The notes: a model not told the origin generated them from the letters alone. A DNA stretch of 64,000 nucleotides from JAGVSR01 sp964458265 (GCA_964458265.1 CAYWIF010000012.1:1-64000), one strand, 5' to 3'. Shown: positions 17,671-26,256, numbered from the stretch's first letter. Made by a program: numbers and translations.

Positions 17671-19062
17671 ATGATTAGCTACTATTTTCTGACACTGATC
17701 ACCCTAATGCTTGCTGGGTATGTACTCGGAAGCAGGCGGGCGCAAACGACAGCGGCCGGCAATTTCGCAGAGCTGCACTCGTTGCCCATTTATCATGGGT
17801 TGTTTACCGCGCTAGGCGTCTTCACGCCGATGCTGGTTATCTTTATTCTGGGTATGCCTTCGGTCGCTAGCCTCGCCCAATCTGCGGCTCTCGACTTCTT
17901 TCCAGAACCTGTTCGCGACGATCCGCTGCAGCGCAGCGTCATTTTGCGCGACGTAGCGAACGTTCTTACCGGCAAGCACGGCGGCGCTCCTTCGCCAGAG
18001 CTTCAGCAAGCCGCGGAAGCCTATGCCAATTCAACAGCTCTGGGACATTGGGTAATCTTTCTCGCCGGCACTGCAGCAGGAGTTGCGGCACTGGTTGCGT
18101 GCTATTGGCAGATTTCCAGTTCGTTTCGAGCTCGCCAGCAGGTCGAGCGGTTCGTAAAACTCGTTCTGATCGGATGCGCAATCGTCGCAATTCTGACGAC
18201 GATCGGGATCGTGTTTTCGTTGGTTTTCGAAACCTACCGCTTCTTCTTCGATCCGAATTTAAGCGGCAAACCCAGCGTCACTGGATTTTTGTTTGGCTTA
18301 GATTGGAACCCTCAAGCCGCAATGCGTGCTGATCAAGGCGAACTGACGACTGCATACGGCTTCGTGCCGCTGCTGGTCGGAAGTCTCCTCATAACTTTTA
18401 TCGCAATTTGCGTTGCGGGCCCCTTGGGACTTTTCTCTGCTATTTATCTTGCAGAATACGCAACTCCCCGGATTCGGGCGGTCGCCAAGCCGGTGTTGGA
18501 AATTCTCGCTGGAATTCCCACCGTCGTGCTTGGTTTCTTTGCGGCCCTCACAGTTGCTCCACTGATCCGAGGTGTTGGTGAGTACTACGGGCTGGACGTG
18601 GCCTCCGAGAGTGCTTTGGCAGCTGGTCTCGTCATGGGCATGATGATCATCCCATTTATCTCATCGTTGTCCGACGACGTGATCAATGCTGTTCCCCAAT
18701 CGCTACGCGATGGTTCCTATGCGATGGGAGCCACTCGGTCAGAGACCATCCGGCAAGTGGTCCTGCCGGCAGCTCTGCCGGGCATCGTTTCAGCATTCAT
18801 GCTAGCGATAAGCCGGGCCATCGGCGAAACGATGATCGTGGTGATGGCTGCGGGGCTGGCAGCTAATTTGACGTTTAACCCACTCGACGCTGTGACAACG
18901 ATTACCGTGCAGATTAAAACAATTCTGGTTGGCGACCAAGAATTCGACAGCGCCAAAACTTTGTCAGCCTTTGCATTGGGTTTCGTTCTTTTCTTTGTCA
19001 CGCTGCTGTTAAACTTCATCGCACTCCGTGTCGCTCAGAAATATCGGGAACAATATGACTGA
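17671..19062 (+). CDS. pstC: Phosphate ABC transporter permease PstC
   Basis: An inner-membrane permease of 463 residues. The N-terminal part has transmembrane segments and a periplasmic stretch before the conserved permease core. The core carries LAEYATPRIRAVAKPVLEILAGIPTVV (key part EILAGIPTVVLGF) and the EAA-type loop around AMGATRSETIRQVVLPAALPG. The extra N-terminal segment is common in alphaproteobacterial PstC. Its stop overlaps the pstA start region (ATG at 19055, TGA at 19060). Base composition is clearly lower in GC than that of the flanking genes. Confidence 0.93.
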   Translation: MISYYFLTLITLMLAGYVLGSRRAQTTAAGNFAELHSLPIYHGLFTALGVFTPMLVIFILGMPSVASLAQSAALDFFPEPVRDDPLQRSVILRDVANVLTGKHGGAPSPELQQAAEAYANSTALGHWVIFLAGTAAGVAALVACYWQISSSFRARQQVERFVKLVLIGCAIVAILTTIGIVFSLVFETYRFFFDPNLSGKPSVTGFLFGLDWNPQAAMRADQGELTTAYGFVPLLVGSLLITFIAICVAGPLGLFSAIYLAEYATPRIRAVAKPVLEILAGIPTVVLGFFAALTVAPLIRGVGEYYGLDVASESALAAGLVMGMMIIPFISSLSDDVINAVPQSLRDGSYAMGATRSETIRQVVLPAALPGIVSAFMLAISRAIGETMIVVMAAGLAANLTFNPLDAVTTITVQIKTILVGDQEFDSAKTLSAFALGFVLFFVTLLLNFIALRVAQKYREQYD

Positions 19063-20776
19063 CGTCTCAGTAACTCAACTGGCCGCCCGATCGGTTTCTT
19101 TTGATGGGCCAGAGGCGCGTGCACGCTTGCGAGCGAGGTATCGCAGCGAGGGGCGTTTCCGTGCCTATGGTGCGTTCGCTCTAACGTTGACCGCGATCTT
19201 TGTGCTGTCCGTGCTCGTCGACATCACACTGAAGGGGATTCCGGCTTTCACGCAGCATTCGCTCGTACTTGACGTGCCGATCACCGCTGAATTGGTCGAC
19301 CCGAAGGGCACAGGCGACCCGGAAGTTATTCGAGGGGGAAACTTCTTCGGGTTGGCGCGTGACGCGCTTCGCTCCGCCTTTCCGGGTGTGAGCAGCCGCT
19401 TAGAAAGGAAAAAGCTTGACGGCCTTTTGAGTTCGGGCGCTGCGAACAGTTTGCGCGACCTCGTCGTTGCCGACCCCAGTCTGGTGGGGCAGACGGTCAA
19501 AACGCGCCTATTGCTTTCGGATGACGCGGATCTGTTCCTGAAGGGGAACGAGACGCGCGTCATTTACACTGGTTCGCGCGGCATTGCGACACCCACTGGA
19601 ACCACGGGTCCGATCAAAATATTCACGTCGGCCAATGATTTTGCCGATGATCTCCAAGTCGTAAAGCAGGCATTAGCGGGCCGGCTGGAAGGTCTGCGCA
19701 CGAGGCTGCGGCGTGCTGAACGCGGAGGTGTCGAACAGGACATTCAGGACCTGAAGGCTGAGATTGCCGACATCGAGCGCCGTGTTGGTCAGCCGGCATT
19801 GGCGGAGAACCTCAACGATAAGCTGCCAAGTGTGCTGGTCGCCTTGAACGGCGGACTGGTGAAGCTCAACAAAATCGATAACACTTCGGCGGAAGGCACA
19901 GTCGTTATCCCGCTTACCTCAGCAGCGGACGCGCCAGCCGGATCGTGGCAGGTCGTGTCGTATGAGACACCTGAAAGCAGCCGAAAGATCAGCGACCTTG
20001 AGATTGCATTTCTTGAGCGTCTCAAAGCCGAGGGAAAGATTGAAAATCATTTTAATTCGATCTTTTTCACTTCCGGCGACAGCCGGGAAGCTGAGCAAGC
20101 CGGTATTCTCGGCTCGCTCATCGGATCCATCCTAATGTTGAGTGTCACAATTGCGATCTGCGTACCGCTTGGTGTGCTCGCGGCGGTTTACCTGGAAGAA
20201 TTCGCTCCCAAGAATTGGCTGACGGACATCATTGAGATCAACGTCAACAACTTGGCGGCCGTGCCCTCGATTGTCTTCGGGCTACTTGGACTTGCTGTTT
20301 TCTTGAACTTTTTCGGGCTACCGCGATCTGCTCCGCTCGTTGGCGGACTAGTTCTAGCGCTCCTTGTTCTGCCGACAATTATCATCGCCGCGCGCGCTGC
20401 GTTGAAAGCGGTGCCGCCATCGATCAAGGAGGCCGCACTTGGGGTAGGTGCCTCGCATCAACAAGCCGTGTTCCACCATGTCCTCCCTCTCGCTATGCCG
20501 GGAATCATGACTGGGACAATTATCGGGATGGCGCATGCACTCGGTGAAACCGCTCCCCTTCTGATGATCGGTATGCTCGCATTCGTTGTAGATATCCCAA
20601 CGGGATTTACAGACTCCGCTACAGCATTGCCCGCTCAGATATACATCTGGTCTGATTTGCCTGAACAGGCCTTCCAGGCCCGGACCGCCGCCGCAATCAT
20701 GGTTTTGCTTGCCGTCCTGTTCGTCATGAACGGCTTGGCAATCTGGTTGCGCAAGAAATTTGAACGCCGCTGGTAG
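19055..20776 (+). CDS. pstA: Phosphate ABC transporter permease PstA with N-terminal periplasmic domain
   Basis: The 573-residue permease is about twice the length of enteric PstA. A transmembrane segment near residues 40-60 is followed by a periplasmic insert of roughly 270 residues, of the DUF3333 type known in this class. The insert holds a heptad-rich coiled coil (region around GRLEGLRTRLRRAERG). The permease core ends with MPGIMTGTIIGMAHALGETA. The ATG at 19055 overlaps the pstC stop and has GGGAA upstream. GC content is low relative to the chromosome average, changing back at pstB. Confidence 0.92.
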   Translation: MTDVSVTQLAARSVSFDGPEARARLRARYRSEGRFRAYGAFALTLTAIFVLSVLVDITLKGIPAFTQHSLVLDVPITAELVDPKGTGDPEVIRGGNFFGLARDALRSAFPGVSSRLERKKLDGLLSSGAANSLRDLVVADPSLVGQTVKTRLLLSDDADLFLKGNETRVIYTGSRGIATPTGTTGPIKIFTSANDFADDLQVVKQALAGRLEGLRTRLRRAERGGVEQDIQDLKAEIADIERRVGQPALAENLNDKLPSVLVALNGGLVKLNKIDNTSAEGTVVIPLTSAADAPAGSWQVVSYETPESSRKISDLEIAFLERLKAEGKIENHFNSIFFTSGDSREAEQAGILGSLIGSILMLSVTIAICVPLGVLAAVYLEEFAPKNWLTDIIEINVNNLAAVPSIVFGLLGLAVFLNFFGLPRSAPLVGGLVLALLVLPTIIIAARAALKAVPPSIKEAALGVGASHQQAVFHHVLPLAMPGIMTGTIIGMAHALGETAPLLMIGMLAFVVDIPTGFTDSATALPAQIYIWSDLPEQAFQARTAAAIMVLLAVLFVMNGLAIWLRKKFERRW

Positions 20777-20802
20777 CCGTTGTAGGAACATAGAGAACCC
20801 AG

Positions 20803-21624
20803 ATGGATATGCGCCCAGATCAACTCGTGATGATGACCGGCAAACCCGTAGAGGCCCCCGTTTCGGTCAAGCCGAAGGTCGTGGCTCAGAAAGTCAACGT
20901 CTTTTATGGGCCGAAACATGCTCTAACAGACGTCTCTGTAGAAATTCCGGAACGTGCGGTCACGGCCTTCATCGGCCCGTCCGGTTGCGGCAAGTCGACG
21001 TTCCTGCGCTGCATCAACCGCATGAACGACACGATTTCGTCGTGCCGCGTTGAAGGGCTGATCGAGATCGACGGGCGGAACATCTATGATCCCGCCCTCG
21101 ATCCGGTGCAGTTGCGTGCGCGGGTGGGAATGGTGTTCCAGAAGCCCAATCCCTTTCCAAAATCCATCTACGATAACGTTGCCTATGGTCCGCGGATCCA
21201 CGGACTTGCGCGCAACAAGGCGGAACTCGATCAGATCGTGGAGCAGAGCCTGCGCAAGGCCAGTCTCTGGGAAGAGGTGAAGGATCGCCTGGGCGATAGC
21301 GGAACGGGACTTTCCGGCGGACAGCAGCAACGTCTTTGCATCGCGCGGACCATCGCTATCAATCCTGAAATTATTCTGATGGACGAGCCGTGCTCGGCGC
21401 TTGACCCGATCGCGACCGCGCGTATCGAAGAGCTGATGGAAGATCTGCGCCGGAATTTCACGATCATCATAGTGACCCATTCGATGCAGCAGGCGGCACG
21501 TGTCTCGCAACGCACGGCCTTCTTCCATCTCGGCAACCTGGTGGAAGTCGGCGATACGAGCGACATCTTCACCAATCCGTCCGACAAGCGGACGCAGGAC
21601 TACATCACCGGCCGGTTCGGCTAA
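20803..21624 (+). CDS. pstB: Phosphate ABC transporter ATP-binding protein
   Basis: PstB hydrolyses ATP to drive phosphate import. The 273-residue protein shows the Walker A GPSGCGKST, the signature LSGGQQQRLCIAR and the Walker B IILMDEPCSALDP followed by the switch histidine in IVTHSMQQA. It follows pstA by 26 bases. Its stop overlaps a possible upstream ATG for phoU, but the better phoU start is 57 bases further on. Codon use returns to GC-rich here. Confidence 0.96.
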   Translation: MDMRPDQLVMMTGKPVEAPVSVKPKVVAQKVNVFYGPKHALTDVSVEIPERAVTAFIGPSGCGKSTFLRCINRMNDTISSCRVEGLIEIDGRNIYDPALDPVQLRARVGMVFQKPNPFPKSIYDNVAYGPRIHGLARNKAELDQIVEQSLRKASLWEEVKDRLGDSGTGLSGGQQQRLCIARTIAINPEIILMDEPCSALDPIATARIEELMEDLRRNFTIIIVTHSMQQAARVSQRTAFFHLGNLVEVGDTSDIFTNPSDKRTQDYITGRFG

Positions 21625-21680
21625 TGCGCCGTCCGGGCCTTTTGTCCTTCTTCGTCCCACATCACGGGAAGTCAGCATCC

Positions 21681-22397
21681 ATGTCAGAACACATCGTCAA
21701 ATCCTACGAGCAGGAACTGTCGCTGCTCGACGGCAAGATCAGCCAGATGGGCGGGCTTGCCGAACAACTCGTAGGCGAGGCTTTCGACTCGCTTGCGAGC
21801 CATAATCCTACGCGCGCCAAGGCGACCGTCGCCAGCGATGCCACCATCGACCTCTTGCATCGTGAACTGGAAGAACAGGTTATCTTGATGATCGCCCGGC
21901 GGCAGCCGGTCGCGAACGATTTGCGGCAGGTGATCTCAGTTCTCAAAGTTGCCGGCGAACTGGAGCGGGTCGGCGATCTGGCCAAAAACGTCGCCAAGCG
22001 GGCGCAGACCGTATCGGGCGAGACCCATCCCAAGGGCCTGCTGACGGGGCTGCAGCACATGACCGATCTGGCTTCGCGCCAGCTCAAGGACGTGCTGGAC
22101 GCCTATGCCTCGCGCAACGCCGACAGGGCCATGCAGGTGTGGCGGCAGGACCAGAAGCTTGATGCCGTTTACAATTCGGTCTTTCGGGAACTGCTGACCT
22201 ACATGATGGAAGATCCGCGCAACATCGGGCTTTGCACGCATCTCTTGTTCGTGGCGAAAAACTTGGAGCGGATCGGCGATCACACGACGAACATCGCAGA
22301 GACCGTGACCTACATGACGCGGGGCGCTTTGCCTGAGGGCGAGCGGCCCAAGGGCGACCTGACAAGTTCAACGCTATTATCTAGTCCAATCTCCTGA
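21681..22397 (+). CDS. phoU: Phosphate transport regulator PhoU
   Basis: PhoU links the Pst transporter to PhoR and suppresses the phosphate regulon when phosphate is plentiful. The 238-residue helical protein has the two PhoU repeats, each with the metal-binding E/D-rich helix (ELERVGDLAKN and NLERIGDHTTNIAE). The ATG at 21681 is chosen because GGGAAG lies upstream and the family begins at this point. It lies between pstB and phoB. Confidence 0.94.
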   Translation: MSEHIVKSYEQELSLLDGKISQMGGLAEQLVGEAFDSLASHNPTRAKATVASDATIDLLHRELEEQVILMIARRQPVANDLRQVISVLKVAGELERVGDLAKNVAKRAQTVSGETHPKGLLTGLQHMTDLASRQLKDVLDAYASRNADRAMQVWRQDQKLDAVYNSVFRELLTYMMEDPRNIGLCTHLLFVAKNLERIGDHTTNIAETVTYMTRGALPEGERPKGDLTSSTLLSSPIS

Positions 22398-22423
22398 CCA
22401 ATCGACCGAGAGAACAATTACGA

Positions 22424-23116
22424 ATGCCGGCCAAGGTGCTGATCGTAGAAGACGAGGATTCGCTCGTAACACTGCTCTCCTACAATCTGCAGGCAGAGGG
22501 CTATGGCGTCGTCCATACGCCGTCGGGTTCGGAAGCGATGATGCTCATCCAGGAGGAGCGGCCGGATCTCGTCATTCTGGATTGGATGTTGCCCGGGGTT
22601 GCCGGCATCGAAATCTGCCGTCAGATCCGGGTGCGGCCCGAGACGAAAGCTCTTCCCGTCATCATGCTCACGGCGCGGGGTGAAGAAGGCGACCGTATTC
22701 GCGGTTTGCAAACCGGTGCCGACGACTATGTGGTCAAGCCGTTCTCGGTTTCAGAGCTGGTTGCGCGCGTGAAGGCGTTGCTGCGGCGCGCGTCGCCCGA
22801 GCGGATCGCCGACGTGCTGGAAGGCAATGGGATCAAGCTCGACCGAGTCGCTCACCGGGTGACGCGCTTCGGCCGCGAGGTGAACGTCGGTCCAACAGAA
22901 TACCGGCTGCTGGAACAGTTCATGGAGAACATGGGCCGCGTGCTGAGCCGCTCACAGCTCCTGGACGGCACGTGGGGCCGGGATTCGGACGTCGATGAGC
23001 GTACAGTCGACGTCCATGTCGGGCGGCTCCGCAAAGCCATCGTGCGTGGGATGGAGGCCGATCCCATTCGAACGGTGCGGGGTGCCGGGTACGTCTTCGA
23101 CGACGACGTGGTTTAA
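22424..23116 (+). CDS. phoB: Phosphate regulon response regulator
   Basis: A 230-residue OmpR/PhoB-type regulator. The receiver domain has the acidic pocket VEDEDS, the phospho-acceptor aspartate in LVILDWMLPG and the conserved lysine in VVKPFS. The C-terminal winged helix ends with RTVRGAGYVFDD. It follows phoU by 26 bases and completes phoR-pstSCAB-phoU-phoB. Its TAA stop shares the bases TTAA with the stop of the convergent TetR gene. Confidence 0.96.
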   Translation: MPAKVLIVEDEDSLVTLLSYNLQAEGYGVVHTPSGSEAMMLIQEERPDLVILDWMLPGVAGIEICRQIRVRPETKALPVIMLTARGEEGDRIRGLQTGADDYVVKPFSVSELVARVKALLRRASPERIADVLEGNGIKLDRVAHRVTRFGREVNVGPTEYRLLEQFMENMGRVLSRSQLLDGTWGRDSDVDERTVDVHVGRLRKAIVRGMEADPIRTVRGAGYVFDDDVV

Positions 23117-23814
23117 GCCGCGCGCCCACTGGCTTCGGACTCTCCGGCGGCGATCCCGCAGATGAAGGCGCCGACGGCATCCTCGAAGGCCTGATCGCTA
23201 TTCAACGATCGAAAAGCCGGCAGGAGACGGGTCGTTGCCGGGAAGGCGTCGGCAGCAAGCGCTGCCATTTCCTCGTCTTCCGGACCTTCCAGCGGCTTCA
23301 GGAGTCCTTCGACTTCCGCCAACGCGAAGCCAAGCACGAAGGCGTAGAAGGATAGTCCGAGCCCCGCAGCGCGTTCCGCCGGCAACCCGGCATCGAGAAG
23401 CGCGCGATAGACGATTTCGCTTGAGACGTGATCGGCAACGCCGGTTGCGTGGAAGCGAAAATGCAGATGGAAGAGGCGGGGGTGGCGGTGGGCGAGGCGG
23501 CGGTATGCGACCGCGACGTTCTTCAGATCAATTCGCCAGTCGCCGGAAGGCCTTGGCAATTCAATCGAACCCAGCGCCCGGTCAGCGATCTGACGGAGCA
23601 ATTCTTCTTTCGAACGAAAGTGGTGGAGGACCGTCATCGGATCGATCCCCATTGCGGCGCCGACTTTGCGCACCGAAAAGCCGTCTTCGCCGGCCTCGTC
23701 GAGCAAGGCGAATGCCGTTTCCAGGATCGCGGAGCGGTCCAGGCCACGGGGCGTACGGGAACGGGGTTTGGGTTTTCTCACGCGAGCTCTTGACACTTCT
23801 ACGGCGTAGATCAT
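23113..23814 (-). CDS. TetR-family transcriptional regulator
   Basis: The 233-residue protein has an N-terminal helix-turn-helix (FSVRKVGAAMGIDPMTVLHHF, key part GAAMGIDPMTVLHH) and a ligand domain like that of the tetracycline-repressor C-terminal group. It is divergent from the diamine operon and convergent with phoB, so autoregulation and control of the operon are plausible but inferred. A perfect palindrome overlaps the first codons; if that is an operator in the promoter, translation may begin at a GTG at 23796 or 23781. The inducer is unknown. Confidence 0.85.
   Translation of the reverse strand: MIYAVEVSRARVRKPKPRSRTPRGLDRSAILETAFALLDEAGEDGFSVRKVGAAMGIDPMTVLHHFRSKEELLRQIADRALGSIELPRPSGDWRIDLKNVAVAYRRLAHRHPRLFHLHFRFHATGVADHVSSEIVYRALLDAGLPAERAAGLGLSFYAFVLGFALAEVEGLLKPLEGPEDEEMAALAADAFPATTRLLPAFRSLNSDQAFEDAVGAFICGIAAGESEASGRAA
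23798..23810. promoter_or_regulatory. Candidate TetR operator palindrome
   Basis: TCTAC-GGC-GTAGA is a perfect 5-base-arm inverted repeat with a 3-base centre at the 5' end of the TetR gene, facing the divergent operon. TetR regulators commonly bind such palindromes at their own promoters. Its overlap with the annotated start codon region argues for a later translation start or for repression by roadblock. No second copy was found before the operon. Confidence 0.4.
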
Positions 23815-23922
23815 AACGTGTGGGTTATCGCGGCGGGTTTGTAAACCCCCTTCGTCGCGCCGCGCGGTCCTGTTGCAAGGTCTGCCGGAGGGACGCCTGC
23901 CGGCGAATGCGATTTGGCTGTT

Positions 23923-24139
23923 CCGCGCCCAAGGCGCGGTGTGAACGAGGGAGGAGCGAGACCGTTATGACGCGCGCGCACCGCCCTTCGGCCATTGCCA
24001 ATTTTTTTGACCGCCGCACGCAGAAGAATGAACTTCTGCGGCTTTGCGCGCGCGTCGGCTTTACGCCCCCGGGAGATCTCCAGCCCTGATCGAACGAGAT
24101 CCCACGGGGGATCGTGCTTTAGCTGGAGACGAAGCCTAA
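23923..24139 (+). promoter_or_regulatory. Structured mRNA leader of the diamine operon, candidate translational attenuator
   Basis: Five nested structures can be read. A hairpin CCGCGCC-CAA-GGCGCGG lies at 23923-23939. A 13-pair stem (one G-U) joins 23968-23980 to 24045-24057. Hairpin CGCAGAAG/CTTCTGCG lies at 24019-24040. An 8-pair stem TCTCCAGC (24077-24084) with GCTGGAGA (24122-24129) covers the Shine-Dalgarno GGAGA of the first enzyme gene. Inside it is GATCCC/GGGATC (24098-24113). An alternative stem, GATCTC (24075-24080) with GAGATC (24096-24101), would break both of the last two and free the ribosome site. A 40-codon ORF runs through the element. This is read from sequence; regulation is inferred. 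Confidence 0.6.
23967..24089 (+). CDS. 40-residue candidate leader peptide
   Basis: A small ORF with a strong ribosome site (GAGGGAGGAG at 23947-23956, 10 bases before the ATG). The peptide begins MTRAHRPSAIANFFDRR and ends RVGFTPPGDLQP followed by TGA. The PPGD and the final proline before the stop are features that slow peptide-bond formation or release. From memory, the stretch AHRPSAIANFFDRR shares seven of fourteen positions with the ornithine-sensing peptide SpeFL of E. coli (AHRNSFDFHFFNAR); this may be chance. The stop codon lies three bases after the left arm of the stem that hides the next gene's ribosome site. It could also be a spurious ORF. Confidence 0.45.
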   Translation: MTRAHRPSAIANFFDRRTQKNELLRLCARVGFTPPGDLQP

Positions 24140-25522
24140 ATGTCCAACAAGTATCCTACGGCCCAGCTGCAAGAGCTGGATGCGCGCCATCATCTGCATC
24201 CCTTCTCGAACCACAAGTCGCTGAGGGCCGCTGGAGCTCGCGTCATCGTCGGCGGGGAAGGCGCGCACTTCATCGACAGCGAAGGCAAGCGCGTGCTCGA
24301 CGGCATGTCGGGCCTGTGGACCACAAATGTCGGCTATGGCCGCGAAGAGTTGGCCAAGGCCGCCTACGAGCAGCTGCTCGAATTGCCCTATTACAATACG
24401 TTCTTCCAGACGACGCACCCCCGCGTGGTGGAATTGTCGGCAAAGCTCGCGGAGATCGCTCCGGCCGGGATTGCGCAGGTCTTTTACGGTTCGTCGGGAT
24501 CGGAATCAAACGACACCGCCGTGCGGATGATCCGGCACTACTGGGTCATCAAGGGCGAACCCAAGCGGCGCATCATTATCAGCCGGCGCAATGCCTATCA
24601 CGGCTCGACGATCACAGCGGCCTCGATGGGCGGCATGGCGCTGATGCACTCACAGCTCTATCCCGCGTACGAGGGTTTTCGTCACGTCATGGAGCCCTAC
24701 TGGTACGGCAACGCCGAAGAGGGCGAGACACCGGAGGCGTTCGGTCTGCGGGCGGCAAAGGCAGTGGAAGACGAAATCCTGGCCGCCGGACCTGAGAACG
24801 TCGCCGCATTTGTCGGTGAACCCATCATGGGCGCGGGCGGACTTAAGATTCCGCCGTCGACGTACTGGCCAGCCGTGCAGAAGATCGTCGACAAGTACGG
24901 CATTCTCTTCTTGCACGACGAGGTCATCACCGGGTTTGGCCGCACGGGCAAATGGTTCGGCGCCGAGTTCTACGGCACGCGGCCCGATCTGGTGACGTTC
25001 GCGAAGGCCGCGACATCGGGATACGTTCCGCTCTCGGGACTTCTCGTCGGCGACCGCGTGGCGAGGGCCTTCGCCGAGCACGACGACGAATTCTATCACG
25101 GCTACACCTACGCCGGGCATCCGGTCGCCTGTGCGGTGGCCCTGAAGAATATCGAAATCATGCAACGCGAGCGGCTTGTGGAGAAGGTGAATGAGTTCAC
25201 CGGACCGGCGCTTGCCCGCATGCTCGGGAAGTTCAAGGACCATCCGCTGGTCGGCGAGGTGCGGTCCGTCGGCATGCTGGGCGCGATTGAACTCGTCGCT
25301 AACAGGCGTACGCGCGGCCGCTTTGTCGATGCGGGCCGCGTGGGCACGATCTGCCGCAATCACTTTTCGCGCGAGGGATTCATCATGCGCGCCATCGGCG
25401 ACACGATGGTGACGGCGCCGCCGCTTATCTTCAACCAGGAACATTTCGACGAGGCCGAGCGCGTGATCGCCAAGGTTCTGGACCTGACACTGGCCGATGT
25501 CGCCGGAGAGATTGCAGCATGA
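24140..25522 (+). CDS. Class III aminotransferase, putrescine/diamine--pyruvate type (SpuC-like)
   Basis: A 460-residue PLP enzyme predicted to move an amino group from a diamine, gamma-glutamyl-diamine or related omega-amine to pyruvate. It shows YGSSGSESNDTAVRM for cofactor phosphate binding, FLHDEVITGFGRTG with the conserved Asp, and the Schiff-base lysine in VTFAKAATSGYVPLSG. It is the first gene of the operon, and its ribosome site GGAGA is within a predicted stem. It overlaps puuD by four bases. Beta-alanine or taurine could also be substrates; a second omega-aminotransferase lies later in the operon. Confidence 0.8.
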   Translation: MSNKYPTAQLQELDARHHLHPFSNHKSLRAAGARVIVGGEGAHFIDSEGKRVLDGMSGLWTTNVGYGREELAKAAYEQLLELPYYNTFFQTTHPRVVELSAKLAEIAPAGIAQVFYGSSGSESNDTAVRMIRHYWVIKGEPKRRIIISRRNAYHGSTITAASMGGMALMHSQLYPAYEGFRHVMEPYWYGNAEEGETPEAFGLRAAKAVEDEILAAGPENVAAFVGEPIMGAGGLKIPPSTYWPAVQKIVDKYGILFLHDEVITGFGRTGKWFGAEFYGTRPDLVTFAKAATSGYVPLSGLLVGDRVARAFAEHDDEFYHGYTYAGHPVACAVALKNIEIMQRERLVEKVNEFTGPALARMLGKFKDHPLVGEVRSVGMLGAIELVANRRTRGRFVDAGRVGTICRNHFSREGFIMRAIGDTMVTAPPLIFNQEHFDEAERVIAKVLDLTLADVAGEIAA

Positions 25523-26256
25523 GCCGGCCTATCGTCGTCATTCCATGCTGCACGAAGAGCATCGAGGGCTACGTCTTCGATGCCGTCAGCCGGAAATACT
25601 CGGCCGCGGTGGCCGAGGTGGCGCAATGCCAGCCCTTGCTCATTCCGCTCGATGCCGCGCTCGTCGACATCGGCGCGGTGCTCGACGTTGCGGACGGTAT
25701 TCTGTTTTCTGGCAGTCCTTCGAACATAGCGCCCAATCATTACAGCGAGGAAGATCCGGTGCTGCCGGATTCTCTCGATCCGGCACGTGATGCGGTGACG
25801 CTGCCGCTCATTCGCACGGCCGTTGAACGCAAAATCCCCATGATGGCGATCTGCCGGGGTTTCCAGGAACTCAACGTGGCGCTTGGGGGCACGCTGCACC
25901 AGGCGGTCCATACGCAGAGCGGCAAGCACGACCACCGCGAACGCAAGGAAGCGCCGCTGGAGCAGCGGTGGGGGCCCGTGCATGCGCTCAATCTCACCGG
26001 CCGGCTGCGTGAGTGGATCGGCGAGGACGAGATCATGGTCAACTCGCTGCACGGCCAAGGGCTCAAGGACCTTGCACCCGTGTTGACGCCCGAAGCGTTC
26101 GCGGCCGACGGGCTCGTGGAAGCTGTTCGCGGCCCGGACGAACATCCCTTCTGTGTCGGCGTGCAATGGCATCCCGAGTGGCGTGCCGCCGAGAACCCCG
26201 TATCCGTCAAGCTGTTCCGCCGTTTCGGCCGCGCAGCAGGAGCTGAGCTGACATGA
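25519..26256 (+). CDS. puuD: Gamma-glutamyl-GABA hydrolase (PuuD-like)
   Basis: The 245-residue class I amidotransferase-like hydrolase releases GABA from gamma-glutamyl-GABA. The nucleophilic cysteine is in MMAICRGFQELNVALGG, and the His is in GVQWHPEWRA. It overlaps the aminotransferase by four bases and puuA by four bases (ATGA in both), indicating tight translational coupling of the glutamylation and deglutamylation steps. Confidence 0.87.
   Translation: MSRPIVVIPCCTKSIEGYVFDAVSRKYSAAVAEVAQCQPLLIPLDAALVDIGAVLDVADGILFSGSPSNIAPNHYSEEDPVLPDSLDPARDAVTLPLIRTAVERKIPMMAICRGFQELNVALGGTLHQAVHTQSGKHDHRERKEAPLEQRWGPVHALNLTGRLREWIGEDEIMVNSLHGQGLKDLAPVLTPEAFAADGLVEAVRGPDEHPFCVGVQWHPEWRAAENPVSVKLFRRFGRAAGAELT

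Noticed and set aside
23820..23966. Longer 89-codon form of the leader ORF
   Set aside because: The upstream part is Cys/Arg-rich and has no ribosome site; the ATG at 23967 has a strong one.
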